Assembly (NCBI GenBank): GCA_035550215.1
Contig: DASZPM010000027.1
Coordinates: forward strand, 62,001 to 126,000
Reading direction: 5' to 3'
From: JABDFW01 sp035550215
Lineage (GTDB): Bacteria > Bacteroidota > Bacteroidia > Chitinophagales > Chitinophagaceae
Length of the DNA stretch: 64,000 nucleotides
Part shown: positions 8,466 through 17,897 of the stretch, one piece after another
How the letters are laid out: every line of letters starts with the position of its first letter
How positions within the stretch are numbered: the first letter of the stretch is position 1
The notes under the pieces: generated by a model
What the model was told of the DNA's origin: nothing
The model's input: the letters and a program-made list of their open reading frames with translations, nothing else
The model's database searches: none
Program-made: the position numbers and the translations under genes

Positions 8466-9784
8466 TTTGTTTGCCGTAAAAGTTTCATCACTTGTTTACC
8501 ATTCTCATACACTACTACTGAGTTTTTATCCGGAAATTCTATCTGCACATCATATCCGTCGAGAAAGAATTTACGGGATGATTCAGGGTATAAAACCGCA
8601 GTTGGTAAACCATCGCCCGATACTTTTATTGCATTGCCTTCCTGTTCTACATTCATTACTTTTCCATTACTCTGTAAATATTTGCCAATGACCTCTTTTA
8701 TCAAGCTGTCAGCTATGGTGATCCTTTCATGAGGCGCAGAGCCTGCATTCATGGTTTGCAAAATCTGCGCTCCTTCTGCGAGAGCCTCCTTAATCACATG
8801 GTCGGTAACAAACATTCCGTTATCTGCATTGGTCATTACCACGACACCCCTTTTCGATTTGGGCAGAAAGACGGCCATGGTGCGCACGCCAACATCAGAG
8901 CCTCCGTGCTCAAGCGCATATTCCCCGTTGGGAAGGCCTTCCACCAGCCCCCAACCCAGGCACCTGAAATAGTTCTCTTTCACCCTTACCTGCGGGCGTG
9001 TCATATCTGCAAACAATGTATCTGGTAGGCCTAATCCGTTCATTGTATAGATACCAAACCTGCAATAGTCTTCAACGGTGGTAATCAGGTCGTCAGCGGC
9101 ACTTACCTGCGTTTGTATGGAAATGTTATAGCGGTTACCCTGCCCGTCATGCCACATAGCAAAACGGGCTGTGTCCAGGTCAGGATACCAATAGTGCGTA
9201 TCGTTCATACCCGCCGGTTTAAAAAGGTATTTATCCATCAATATATTCAACGGTTGATGAAACTTGTTTTCAAGTGCGTGCCTCAGGTATTCAAAACCTT
9301 CACCTGAATAGCCAAACTTTGTGCCCGGCTCGAAATTGAACCGCAGCTTCGATCCTCCGTTATCCGTCCGCCAGTTAGGGAAACCTGTTTGGTGACTAAG
9401 CACGATACGACTGGTTAATTTACTCAAATACGGGCTGCCTGCTATATCCGGGTCCACCCAATAATGCGCCAGCGGCTCATTCAGGTTCCACAAACCGGCC
9501 TGGACGAGCTTCATGGTAAGCATAGCTGTTACGGGTTTGGTTTGCGATGCAATATTAAACAGCGTATTGCGGGGAGCAGGTTGGCCGTCTTTCACTACAC
9601 CGAATGTTGTTAACCATTTTATACGGCCGCTCTCTATCAACCCAACACCCGCACAGGGCACATGATTTTGCGCCATCCAAACAGGCACGTTTTTTAACAA
9701 AGTGCTTATGACCGTATCGTCTTGTGCAAAAAGAAGACTGCTGGTTGCCAGGAAAAAAGTTAGCAAAAGAAATTTGAGCTTCAT
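8462..9784 (-). CDS. Exported serine beta-lactamase-like hydrolase (class C / S12 family)
   Basis: Starting at the ATG at 9784 gives 440 residues with a textbook signal peptide (MKLKFLLLTFF, then LLFAQ). An upstream in-frame start at 9892 would bury this signal and is rejected. The nucleophile motif is S80-Q-T-K83, followed by a YSG (YxN-like) motif and an HGGS segment replacing KTG. The order is that of penicillin-binding/S12 esterases. The substrate is not evident; such proteins may be D-aminopeptidases, esterases or beta-lactamase relatives. The C-terminal 90 residues form a lipocalin-like beta segment often seen in this family. It is coupled to the M28 peptidase gene by a 4-bp overlap. 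Confidence 0.85.
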   Translation of the reverse strand: MKLKFLLLTFFLATSSLLFAQDDTVISTLLKNVPVWMAQNHVPCAGVGLIESGRIKWLTTFGVVKDGQPAPRNTLFNIASQTKPVTAMLTMKLVQAGLWNLNEPLAHYWVDPDIAGSPYLSKLTSRIVLSHQTGFPNWRTDNGGSKLRFNFEPGTKFGYSGEGFEYLRHALENKFHQPLNILMDKYLFKPAGMNDTHYWYPDLDTARFAMWHDGQGNRYNISIQTQVSAADDLITTVEDYCRFGIYTMNGLGLPDTLFADMTRPQVRVKENYFRCLGWGLVEGLPNGEYALEHGGSDVGVRTMAVFLPKSKRGVVVMTNADNGMFVTDHVIKEALAEGAQILQTMNAGSAPHERITIADSLIKEVIGKYLQSNGKVMNVEQEGNAIKVSGDGLPTAVLYPESSRKFFLDGYDVQIEFPDKNSVVVYENGKQVMKLLRQTK

Positions 9785-9903
9785 GGGTGAGCTATTATAG
9801 GTCAAATGTATCTGTGAGGCCCAAGGCAAAAAAATTAAGGTGACAAACGTAGCTGGATTGATGATGAAAGTGCCTGCCGCTGCTACCGGCACAAGAAAGC
9901 ATA

Positions 9904-9933
9904 TTGTAACAGAAGCTCACTCCATTAATTTTG
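9904..9933 (+). promoter_or_regulatory. Bacteroidota-type promoter of the LytS/LytTR pair
   Basis: TTG at 9904-9906 and TAATTTTG at 9926-9933 are separated by 19 bp. This matches the -33/-7 architecture (TTTG, TAnnTTTG) of Bacteroidota sigma factors. The -7 box ends 28 bp before the kinase ATG. Confidence 0.55.
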
Positions 9934-9961
9934 CCAGGTTCTTTTCAGCATTATTTACAGG

Positions 9962-10993
9962 ATGAAAAAATTTGATTGGACAACTTTGTTTAAATGGCCT
10001 CGTAAAGTATATACCCAGGTGTTTTTTTGGTTGGTAGTATATGCTTTATATGTTTTGCTTAAGGAATATCCCGCACGCATGCATGGCGCTACACTTGCCT
10101 GCCTGGTCTTACAGGAACTGCTTGAATTAGTGATACCCTGCTACTCCCAAAACCTGCTCATCCTGCCACTCCTTAAACGGCGCAAATGGATACCGGGCAT
10201 TCTCGTTTACCTCGCCCAACTGGTTGTCCTCATTGAACTATTGCCCTATGTTTTGAATGCAGTTGGATGGATTTTTGCAACCGTCTTTCATATCACTGAT
10301 GTTGTTGACTGGAGACAGGAACATATTGCTTTTAGTATTGTTGCCTTTACTGTTGTGGCAACATTTACAAAAGCAGGCCTTGACAGGTTGATAAAGGATA
10401 AGGAGCAAAAAGAAAATGAACTTCGGCACCTGAGGGCCCAGTTAAATCCACATTTTTTGTTTAACACTTTAAACAACCTGTATGGCCTGGCAGTAGCAGA
10501 GTCAAAGAAATTACCCGACCTGATGTTAAAACTGTCGGGCCTGTTGCGTTATTCCCTTTATGAAACCAACAGGCATTATGTTCCTTTAGCTAAGGAAGTA
10601 GACTATATCTGCAATTTTGTTGAACTGGAAAGGATAAGGTTGAGTAACCAGGTTTTAATAGGTTTAGCCGTTGAAGGAGAAATGGAGGGGCTGTTTATTG
10701 CGCCTTTGCTGATGATCATATTTGTTGAAAATGCTTTCAAACATTTTTCCGCCGCTAAAGATGGGCATGCATATATCGATATTACAGTTTCGGTTAAAGA
10801 TAACCGGCTGCATCTTACTGTCTGCAACTCGGTCGACCCCGTCCATTTCGCTGCCACCAACAAAAGCAACAGCGGCCTTGGCCTGGAAAATGTACAGCAA
10901 CGGCTTAACCTCATTTATCCCGGGCAATACCAGTGCAAAATAAATACGATGCCGGGTACTTTTGACGTTGATCTTCTAATTGAACTCATATGA
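9962..10993 (+). CDS. LytS-type sensor histidine kinase
   Basis: The protein has 343 residues. The first ~140 residues form four hydrophobic segments and no separate sensor domain is visible. The His_kinase domain follows with the phosphoacceptor in QLNPHFLFNTLNNLYGLA (about residues 160-177). An HATPase region follows with LLMIIFVENAFKHF (N box) and GLGLENVQQRL (G box). It autophosphorylates and passes phosphate to the LytTR regulator encoded next, with which it overlaps by 4 bp (ATGA). The signal sensed is unknown. Confidence 0.9.
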   Translation: MKKFDWTTLFKWPRKVYTQVFFWLVVYALYVLLKEYPARMHGATLACLVLQELLELVIPCYSQNLLILPLLKRRKWIPGILVYLAQLVVLIELLPYVLNAVGWIFATVFHITDVVDWRQEHIAFSIVAFTVVATFTKAGLDRLIKDKEQKENELRHLRAQLNPHFLFNTLNNLYGLAVAESKKLPDLMLKLSGLLRYSLYETNRHYVPLAKEVDYICNFVELERIRLSNQVLIGLAVEGEMEGLFIAPLLMIIFVENAFKHFSAAKDGHAYIDITVSVKDNRLHLTVCNSVDPVHFAATNKSNSGLGLENVQQRLNLIYPGQYQCKINTMPGTFDVDLLIELI

Positions 10994-11688
10994 TATTGAA
11001 CTGCATCATTGTTGATGATGAGCCGATAGCCAGGGATATACTTCGGAGATATATTATGCAGTTGCCGTATTTAAAGCTGGTAGCTGAATGTAGCAATGCC
11101 ACCGAAGCCATGCAATTTATCACAAGCCATCCAGCAGATGTAGTGATCCTTGATATCAACATGCCCGGGCTGGGCGGGTTAGACATGCTGCGCACATTGC
11201 ATAAATATCCTGCTGTTATCATCACATCAGCCTATGCTCAATATGCATTGGACGGGTTTGAACTTTCTGTAACCGATTACCTGCTTAAGCCGGTTTCTTT
11301 TTCAAGGTTCGTAAAAGCTGTAGAAAAAGTGGCCGCCCAAAACAAAAACGAAGCGCACACCAATGGGCTGGGTGAAACTGATCAATTTGTAATGGTCAAA
11401 TCTGACAGGAGGTTCACCCGAATTCTTTTTGATCAAATTACCTATATAGAAGCATCTGGCAATTATATTGTTATTTATTGCGGCAACGAGCGGGTAATGA
11501 CAAAACAAACCTTATCCCAGTTTGAGGACATATTACCTGAAGGGCGGTTCATAAGAATACACAAATCCTATATTGTTTCGATGAAAGCAGTAAGATACAT
11601 CGAGGGCAATGAAATATCGATAGGGGAGAAGAGACTTCCGGTAGGCAAGGTGTACAAGAAGCCTGTTCATAAGAAGCTTGCAATATGA
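10990..11688 (+). CDS. LytTR-family response regulator
   Basis: The protein has 232 residues. The receiver domain has the acidic pocket in VDDEP, the phosphoacceptor Asp in ILDINMPGLGG and the conserved Lys in YLLKPV. The C-terminal LytTR DNA-binding domain runs from about residue 130 to the end (DQITYIEASGNY, then the GRFIRIHKSYIV block). It is translationally coupled to the LytS kinase. Its targets are unknown; regulators of this kind usually control neighbouring or exported functions. The start ATG overlaps the kinase stop. Confidence 0.92.
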   Translation: MILNCIIVDDEPIARDILRRYIMQLPYLKLVAECSNATEAMQFITSHPADVVILDINMPGLGGLDMLRTLHKYPAVIITSAYAQYALDGFELSVTDYLLKPVSFSRFVKAVEKVAAQNKNEAHTNGLGETDQFVMVKSDRRFTRILFDQITYIEASGNYIVIYCGNERVMTKQTLSQFEDILPEGRFIRIHKSYIVSMKAVRYIEGNEISIGEKRLPVGKVYKKPVHKKLAI

Positions 11689-11729
11689 ATGGATAAGGAT
11701 ATGTACTTTGCAGATTAAAAGATATCTCG

Positions 11730-14700
11730 CTATTTAAAATTCCTCCCGGACGGAAACATCACTGCCTGTACCACCTGTTGCCGGGCTTTTGGTTTTGGCG
11801 GCTGCCTGCCTTCTGTTGCCGGCACGCTTTTTTCATCGGCGTACGCCAATGTATTGACTGGTATATCTTCATTCTTCGTTGCCGTTAAATCGCCGAGCAG
11901 CGCCGTGAGATTATGCAGGCTGTGCGCGATGACGTGTATCACTTCGCCTTCTATTTGTAAATGGCCTTCTATCATTAATAAGCGCGATTGCAGGATCGGC
12001 TTGCGGAACTCGTCGAAAAGGCTGGCCCAAACGACACAGTTGGCGACACCGGTTTCATCCTCTACTGTAATAAAGCAAACACCGCTTGCGGTGCCAGGCC
12101 TTTGGCGGACGAGTACCAGGCCTGCCACGCGGATGGGCTCACCGTTTTGCTTGTTAAGTAGGTCGCCTGTGGGCGTGATTTGCAAAGCATTCAGCTTTTC
12201 GCGGATGAAGCTGACTGGGTGTGCTTTGAGCGATAATGCGATAGAAGCATAGTCCTGCACCACGTGTTCGGAGGCTGACATAGCGGGCAAATTAACCTGT
12301 TCTTCCCCGGGCAATTGTGTTGAAAACAAGCCAACCGGGTTATCGTTGCTGGTGACCTGCCACAGCGCTTCACGGCGGTCGAGACCGATGGAGCGAAAAG
12401 CATCGGCGTCCGCCAGCTTTTCCAGCGCAGCTTGTGACAGACCAATTAAGCGAAGCTGGTTGATATGGGTATAATGTTTCATCCTGCCGGCTACCAGCAA
12501 CTGTATATCTTCTTCCTTCATACCTTTGATTTGCCGGAATCCTAAACGGACTACATGGTACGGGCATTCTTTTTCTTCCAGTATATTATCCCATTCAGAA
12601 TGATTGATGTCAACATGCCGTACAACTACGCCATTCTTACGGGCGTCGCTGATGATCTGCGCGGGCTGGTAAAAGCCCATCGGCTGGCTGTTCAGCAGGG
12701 CTGCGCAAAACACATCCGGGTAATAACATTTCAGCCAGGAAGACACATACACTAATAGCGCAAAGCTTACGGCGTGGCTTTCCGGGAAACCATAAGAACC
12801 GAAGCCTTCCAACTGGTGAAAGATGCGTTCCGCATATTCCTTGGTATAGCCCTTCTTCAGCATGCCGTTGATAAGCTTGTCTTCAAACTGTTTTACTAAG
12901 CCCTGCGCCTTGAACGTTGCCATGCTTTTACGTAAAGCATCGGCTTCGGCTGGCGTGAAGTCAGCAGCCACGATGGCGACTTTCATCGCCTGCTCCTGGA
13001 AGAGCGGTACGCCCAGCGTTTTACCTAATACTGCTTCAAGTTCTTTGGATGGGTATTCTACCGGCTCCTGCCCATTGCGGCGGCGTAAATACGGGTGCAC
13101 CATGTCCCCTTGTATCGGGCCGGGTCGTACGATGGCTACTTCAATGACGAGGTCATAAAAACAATTTGGTTTTAAGCGGGGCAGCATGGCCTGCTGTGCG
13201 CGGCTTTCGATCTGGAAAACCCCGATGGTTTCTGCATGCGATACCATCTCATAAACCTTCGGGTCTTCCGTTTCATTGATGCCTGCCAGCGTCAGTTCCC
13301 GGCCGTAATGCTGTCTTACAAAATCAAATGCCTTGCGGATGCAGGTGAGCATGCCTAAAGCGAGTATGTCAATCTTGAAAAAGCCTAAGTTATCAATGTC
13401 GTCCTTGTTCCATTCGATACAGGTACGGTCTTGCATGCGCGCATTCATGATGGGGCAGAGGCCGGAGAGCTTGCCACGCGTGATAACAAGTCCGCCGGTG
13501 TGCTGCCCCAGCTGGCGCGGGAAACCCATCATCTGCTGTGTAAGTTCCAATACTTTCAGCAAGTGTTTGTCGTTTGGGTTAAAGCCTTGTTCCACTACCA
13601 GCTTGCCCTCGAACCATTCATCCGTGAACTCCCAGACAGAGCTTGATAATTTTTGGATGGCGTCCACGGATAAGCCCATCGCTTTACCTACATCCCGGAT
13701 AGCGCCTTTTTGCCGTTGCTGGGTAACGGTGGCCACGATGGCGGCATGGTCGCGGCCGTATTTGTTGTACACGTACTGTATGACTTCTTCACGCCGTTCA
13801 TGTTCAAAGTCCACATCAATATCCGGCGGCTCGTTACGCGCATCGCTGACAAAGCGTTCAAACAACAAATCAAATTTGGTGGGGTTAACGGAAGTGACGC
13901 CTAAGCAGTAACAAACAACAGAGTTTGCCGCACTGCCACGGCCCTGGCATAATATACTTTGGCTGCGTGCGAAGCGTACCATATCATTCACCACGAGAAA
14001 GTAATACGCATAATCCATGCGTTCTATGAAGTTCAGTTCATAGTTGATGGTATCTGTTATTTTTTGCGGCACGTTGTCGCCAAAGCGTTCTTTAACGCCA
14101 ATCCATGTCAGATGTGTTAACTCTTCCAATGGGCTGCGGCCTTGTGTTGTCAGGCCTTCAGGATAGATGTATCGTAATTCATCTAAGGAAAACGTGCAGG
14201 CTTCCGCAATTGCCAGGGAGTTTTTTAAAGCATAAGGGTATTGCCTGAACAGGCGCACCATTTCCTGTTTTGATTTAAGAAAGCGCTCTGCGTTGGGCTG
14301 CAGTTTATAGCCGGCATTATAGATGGTGCATTTTTCGCGTACGCAGGTTAGTATGTCCTGCAATTGCCTGCGTTCAGGAATGTGGTAATACACATCGTTC
14401 GTAGCTACCATCGGCACCGGCAACTGTGCAATGCGAAACAACTGCTTCGCGTCATATCCGTTGTAATGGCGCGTGCCTGCTACATATACATCGGTTAATG
14501 CTTCTTTGTATTCAAAAACATCTTCTTTAAAGCTGTCGTCAAAATCAAAATCTTCATTTAAAGATAATGGCGGCACTATGATAAATTGCATGCCTTTGCT
14601 ATGCGCATATACATCGGCCTTGTAAAGGTCGCATTTTCCTTTTTCCTGCCGCAAATTACCAACAGTAAGCAATTCGGATAGGTTGGCGTAAGCCTGTTGG

Positions 14701-14942
14701 TTTGTCGGGTAGGCCAATAAGCTTGGGCCATCTAATAAATCTAATCTGCATGCCGGGATAATGCGCATGCCTTTTTGTTTGGCGGCCGTATGGCCTCGTA
14801 CGATGCCGGCAAAGCTGTTGCGGTCAGTGATAGCAATACGTTCATAGCCCAGGGCATGGGCCTGTTCCACCAATTCTTCGGGGTGGGACGCGCCACGTAA
14901 AAACGTGAAGTTGGATGTTATTTGTAATTCTATATAGCTCAT
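11730..14942 (-). CDS. dnaE2: Error-prone DNA polymerase DnaE2 (ImuC)
   Basis: From the ATG at 14942 the protein has 1070 residues, the usual length of DnaE2/ImuC. Domains in order are an N-terminal PHP domain (SNFTFLRGASHPEELV), the PolIII palm with the catalytic triad in PDIDVDF, a thumb/finger region, tandem HhH (YGFPESHAVSFALLVY region) and a C-terminal OB domain near residues 935-1010. It is the third gene of imuA-imuB-dnaE2, with its ATG overlapping the imuB stop by 4 bp. In other bacteria this mutasome performs damage-induced translesion synthesis with the beta clamp. The operon promoter carries the candidate LexA-like box. An upstream in-frame start at 14966 adds 8 unlikely residues. 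Confidence 0.95.
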   Translation of the reverse strand: MSYIELQITSNFTFLRGASHPEELVEQAHALGYERIAITDRNSFAGIVRGHTAAKQKGMRIIPACRLDLLDGPSLLAYPTNQQAYANLSELLTVGNLRQEKGKCDLYKADVYAHSKGMQFIIVPPLSLNEDFDFDDSFKEDVFEYKEALTDVYVAGTRHYNGYDAKQLFRIAQLPVPMVATNDVYYHIPERRQLQDILTCVREKCTIYNAGYKLQPNAERFLKSKQEMVRLFRQYPYALKNSLAIAEACTFSLDELRYIYPEGLTTQGRSPLEELTHLTWIGVKERFGDNVPQKITDTINYELNFIERMDYAYYFLVVNDMVRFARSQSILCQGRGSAANSVVCYCLGVTSVNPTKFDLLFERFVSDARNEPPDIDVDFEHERREEVIQYVYNKYGRDHAAIVATVTQQRQKGAIRDVGKAMGLSVDAIQKLSSSVWEFTDEWFEGKLVVEQGFNPNDKHLLKVLELTQQMMGFPRQLGQHTGGLVITRGKLSGLCPIMNARMQDRTCIEWNKDDIDNLGFFKIDILALGMLTCIRKAFDFVRQHYGRELTLAGINETEDPKVYEMVSHAETIGVFQIESRAQQAMLPRLKPNCFYDLVIEVAIVRPGPIQGDMVHPYLRRRNGQEPVEYPSKELEAVLGKTLGVPLFQEQAMKVAIVAADFTPAEADALRKSMATFKAQGLVKQFEDKLINGMLKKGYTKEYAERIFHQLEGFGSYGFPESHAVSFALLVYVSSWLKCYYPDVFCAALLNSQPMGFYQPAQIISDARKNGVVVRHVDINHSEWDNILEEKECPYHVVRLGFRQIKGMKEEDIQLLVAGRMKHYTHINQLRLIGLSQAALEKLADADAFRSIGLDRREALWQVTSNDNPVGLFSTQLPGEEQVNLPAMSASEHVVQDYASIALSLKAHPVSFIREKLNALQITPTGDLLNKQNGEPIRVAGLVLVRQRPGTASGVCFITVEDETGVANCVVWASLFDEFRKPILQSRLLMIEGHLQIEGEVIHVIAHSLHNLTALLGDLTATKNEDIPVNTLAYADEKSVPATEGRQPPKPKARQQVVQAVMFPSGRNFK

Positions 14943-16438
14943 GCAAAAAAGCCGTGGATATACCATTTGGGTGAAGCAATATTTTCATAATGGCCGAGGC
15001 GAAAAAGCCAATAGCGCCCGCCTTCGGTGTCTTCTACATAATAATAATCCCGGTGCTCGCCGGCGTCCATCCACCACTCTCTTTCGATGCGTTCCGGGCC
15101 GTCGGCGCGCTGTATTTTATGCACCATGTTTTTATACCGGAAATTAATGGGGGGGTAATCCGGTACCGGCGCCGTGACCTGTATCAATTCCGGCTGCGGC
15201 AGCAGGTGTATGGGCCGCGGCCTGTCAAGCTTCCATTCTGTAGCAGGTTTTTCCTGGATGGATGCTGCTTCTTTATACGAGCGTTCGGGCCAGTAATGTT
15301 CATCCGGCAGGTAGCGGTGCACAATGTTACCCAGCTTGCCGTTGATGCGGTCTATGAGTTCTGTTACGTGTTTATCTTCCAGGCCTGCTGTGGTGCTCCA
15401 CATCGTTTCCTGGGTAATTACTACTTCCTCTACTTTGGGTGCTTCAAGAATAAACAACTCTATGCCCAACGCAGGCTCAATTGTATCAATATGCAGTTCA
15501 AATAATTTGAAGAGGTGTCGCTCATTATGTGTCGCGCGGCTCGTGCCAATGCTTATTTTTTGTATTTCGCCATCAATGCGATAGCATGACAGTTGTGCAG
15601 TGCGAACCCCTTTACCTTCTGTTTGCAGGCGCCGGCATAACATGCCTATTAAGCGCTGCAGGGCAATTTCAATACCTTTGGCAGTAGCAATAGGTTCCAG
15701 ACAAGGCAGGCGTTCGCTGTAGGGTTCTATCGTATGTATCGACGTTAATAGTTCTGCCTGTGTGCCCAACGCCTGGTCAATCCGTAATAATGTATGTTGC
15801 CCGAAACGCTTGCGCAGCGCGGGCCGCGGCATACTGATAAAACTTTTGATGGTGTATAAGCCTAGCTTTTTTAACTTTTCTGCTATCAATGGTTCGATGC
15901 GCAAAGCTTCAGGCGGCAAAGCGAGTAATGCATCAAGCTGCCCGTGTTCTTCAATGATGGCTTTTGTTTTACCATACCTTGCAATGGCCCATGCACAGCC
16001 AACGGTATCGGCGATAGCCGCACGCACGTTATAGCCTTTATCTTTGAGTTTTGATAAAATGGTTCTTAAATACCCGCACTCGCCCTGCCACAGGTGTGCA
16101 CAACCGGTAATGTCGAGGATAAGCCCATTGGGCAAATCAATAGCAACGATGGGGCTAAAGCGGATCAGCCATTCGCCCAGGTTGCGCAATAATTTTTCAT
16201 GTATGCCGGGCTGCTCGTCCAGTACTTCGAGGCCAGGCATCAAAGCGCGGGCATCTGCCACTACCATGTTTTCGGTAATGCCCTGCGCTGCGGCAAGCGG
16301 GCTGGCTGCGGTGATGACCATACGCCCGTGGATTTTAGTGGCCAGCACAAAAAGAATGTCCTTTAATGCCGGTTGTTTGCGGATGACATAGTCTGTTGCT
16401 AAGAAGCGGAACCATATACATAGGTATCGATTTGCCAT
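14939..16438 (-). CDS. imuB: ImuB, catalytically inactive Y-family polymerase homologue
   Basis: The protein has 499 residues and a Y-family polymerase fold beginning YLCIWFRFLATDYVI. In active Y-family enzymes this position carries a catalytic DxD/DCNNFY motif, which is absent here as in known ImuB. The C-terminal 120 residues hold the conserved ImuB tail (EWWMDAGEHRDYYYVED, then GGRYWLFR). ImuB bridges the beta clamp and DnaE2 in the mutasome. Its start lies 40 bp inside the end of imuA and its stop overlaps dnaE2 by 4 bp, so the three proteins are tightly coupled. Confidence 0.93.
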   Translation of the reverse strand: MANRYLCIWFRFLATDYVIRKQPALKDILFVLATKIHGRMVITAASPLAAAQGITENMVVADARALMPGLEVLDEQPGIHEKLLRNLGEWLIRFSPIVAIDLPNGLILDITGCAHLWQGECGYLRTILSKLKDKGYNVRAAIADTVGCAWAIARYGKTKAIIEEHGQLDALLALPPEALRIEPLIAEKLKKLGLYTIKSFISMPRPALRKRFGQHTLLRIDQALGTQAELLTSIHTIEPYSERLPCLEPIATAKGIEIALQRLIGMLCRRLQTEGKGVRTAQLSCYRIDGEIQKISIGTSRATHNERHLFKLFELHIDTIEPALGIELFILEAPKVEEVVITQETMWSTTAGLEDKHVTELIDRINGKLGNIVHRYLPDEHYWPERSYKEAASIQEKPATEWKLDRPRPIHLLPQPELIQVTAPVPDYPPINFRYKNMVHKIQRADGPERIEREWWMDAGEHRDYYYVEDTEGGRYWLFRLGHYENIASPKWYIHGFFA

Positions 16439-17112
16439 ACCGGTTGTTTTTCAGGTTCGATAATGCGGAACCGTTGCTTGTTCCATTCCACTTCCCAGGC
16501 TCCCGGGTAGCCATTACGCACTTTCAGCAATTCTACTTTCCAGCGCGCAAAGCCAACGCCCGGCGTAGCTATTTCGGTTAGCAACGGCGTTATCTTCCAC
16601 CGCGCGATGCAGGCAATGGTATTTTGATATCTCAGGTTATTGCGTAAAATAAAACCGGTGACGCGGCTTTGTTCGGTAGCCAGTTGCAGGCGGCGCGAGG
16701 CTTTAAAATCAATATTGTTGATCTCGCCAATAACAGCAGTTAATCCTTCGCATTTAAGCGCTTCTTCCATTACCCAGAGCGTATCTTTTTCCTTTTGCGT
16801 GTCAATGAATAAAACGCGCTCGGGCGGGATACCGTATGCTTTTAAAGCTGGCGGGAAAACCTTTCGGTTCGTGCCGATCCAGACACAGGCGCCGTTACTT
16901 TTCATCAGTTTCGCTGCTAAGCCAGCAATAAAACCTGTGGTGGCAGCAGACTCTTTAGGGATGGCACTGATACATTCGTGCATAGTACCAGCAGGGAAAA
17001 CGCGGTTCGGAAAAGCATTTTCGATGGCGCCAAGGCCAACAGGCGCAATATATTGCGGCAAGGATGTAAAGCCCTGCAAGGGTAAAATGTCCCTTTCCAG
17101 CTTACGGACCAT
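16399..17112 (-). CDS. imuA: ImuA, RecA-like accessory protein of the mutasome
   Basis: The protein has 237 residues from the ATG at 17112. A TTG at 17133 would add 7 residues. I prefer the ATG because it lies 29 bp after the operator, like the other genes with this box. Conserved ImuA blocks are GLGAIENAFP, FPAGTMHEC, CVWIGTNRKVFPPAL, WVMEEALKC, GEINNIDFKASRRLQLATEQS and the GFILRNN strand. The Walker A loop is degenerate (PKESAATTGF), as in other ImuA proteins. It is the first gene of the damage-mutagenesis operon. Confidence 0.9.
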   Translation of the reverse strand: MVRKLERDILPLQGFTSLPQYIAPVGLGAIENAFPNRVFPAGTMHECISAIPKESAATTGFIAGLAAKLMKSNGACVWIGTNRKVFPPALKAYGIPPERVLFIDTQKEKDTLWVMEEALKCEGLTAVIGEINNIDFKASRRLQLATEQSRVTGFILRNNLRYQNTIACIARWKITPLLTEIATPGVGFARWKVELLKVRNGYPGAWEVEWNKQRFRIIEPEKQPVWQIDTYVYGSAS

Positions 17113-17141
17113 ATCTGATTTATGCTGCAACACAATGCAAG

Positions 17142-17158
17142 TTTACTAAATAATTTAG
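17142..17158 (-). promoter_or_regulatory. Candidate LexA-type damage box, imuA promoter
   Basis: The minus strand reads TGCTAAATTATTTAGTA, a 17-bp near-palindrome with CTAAAT/ATTTAG arms. It differs at only two positions from the box before the UmuD'-like gene. Its final TA may form the start of a -7 box (TAAACTTG), which would let a bound repressor block RNA polymerase. Spacing to the imuA ATG is 29 bp. Confidence 0.75.
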
Positions 17159-17159
17159 C

Positions 17160-17177
17160 AAATTTTGTACAAAATTT
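17160..17177. promoter_or_regulatory. Perfect 18-bp palindrome beside the imuA box
   Basis: The sequence AAATTTTGTACAAAATTT is fully self-complementary and lies 1 bp from the LexA-like box, in the 98-bp gap between the phosphoesterase stop and the imuA ATG. It could be a second operator or part of the -33 region. It is not seen at the other two box-bearing promoters. Confidence 0.4.
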
Positions 17178-17210
17178 TTAATGGCTGATTTTCAAGGAGT
17201 TAAACACTTC

Positions 17211-17897
17211 CTATTCAATCGTTATGTTTACTACTTCCTTTGGGCAGTTTATCCGCAATGGAAATGTGTCGCCCAGCCCCTTGCTGACGATTAATGTTGT
17301 GCCACCAATTTGTTTCCTGTCACAGCAGTACTTATAAAAAATGCAACCGGGGAAATTCGCCTTATTTTTTGTTTTGAAGAACACAAACTGCCCGCCATGT
17401 AAATGCCCCGCGAGGATAAGATGAATGTTAGATAGTTCTTTCACCTTTATCTTTTCGGGGTTATGGATTAACAGTATGTTTTTGTCATTGTTGCCGGCCG
17501 GCAATGCATGCTTGTTCTTCCAGGCGGTGATATTGTAACGGTGGCCTTTTTTTGACTGGTATGCGTACACTGCATTTTCTGCAGAAAAGCAGTTATCTAT
17601 ACCGGACAGCAGGTTCAATACTTTCTTCCCGTATATAACGTCGTGGTTGCCTTTAATAAAAATCACTGTACACTGTTGGGCAATCTCGCGTAAAAACGCC
17701 CTGAAATGATAGGCTCCCACTGGCAGGTCATAATAATCACCTGTCAAAATAATTAAGCCAGGGCCGCGTAATGTAATGATGGCCTTCAGCTTGTCTAAGA
17801 CACTTACCGAATACCATAAATGAATATCGCTGATGTGCATGATGGAGAGGTTTTCATGCCCGCCAAAAAGGTTTATACGTTCGTTTCTTTCGATCAT
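17211..17897 (-). CDS. Calcineurin-like metallophosphoesterase
   Basis: Starting at the ATG at 17897 (ATGA overlap with the upstream stop) gives 228 residues. All metallophosphoesterase motifs are visible: SDIHLW (DxH), GDYYD, GNHD, and AGHLHGGQ (GHxH) near residue 165. The size and motif spacing resemble YkuE/LpxH-type membrane-lipid or nucleotide phosphoesterases. The substrate cannot be read from the sequence. It is the third gene of an operon with a methyltransferase and a VanZ-like membrane protein. An in-frame ATG at 17942 would add 15 unlikely residues. Confidence 0.85.
   Translation of the reverse strand: MIERNERINLFGGHENLSIMHISDIHLWYSVSVLDKLKAIITLRGPGLIILTGDYYDLPVGAYHFRAFLREIAQQCTVIFIKGNHDVIYGKKVLNLLSGIDNCFSAENAVYAYQSKKGHRYNITAWKNKHALPAGNNDKNILLIHNPEKIKVKELSNIHLILAGHLHGGQFVFFKTKNKANFPGCIFYKYCCDRKQIGGTTLIVSKGLGDTFPLRINCPKEVVNITIE

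Noticed and set aside
15060..15140. Possible tRNA or structured RNA in GC-rich parts of imuB
   Set aside because: No cloverleaf or CCA-like end is visible, and the region is well explained as coding sequence.
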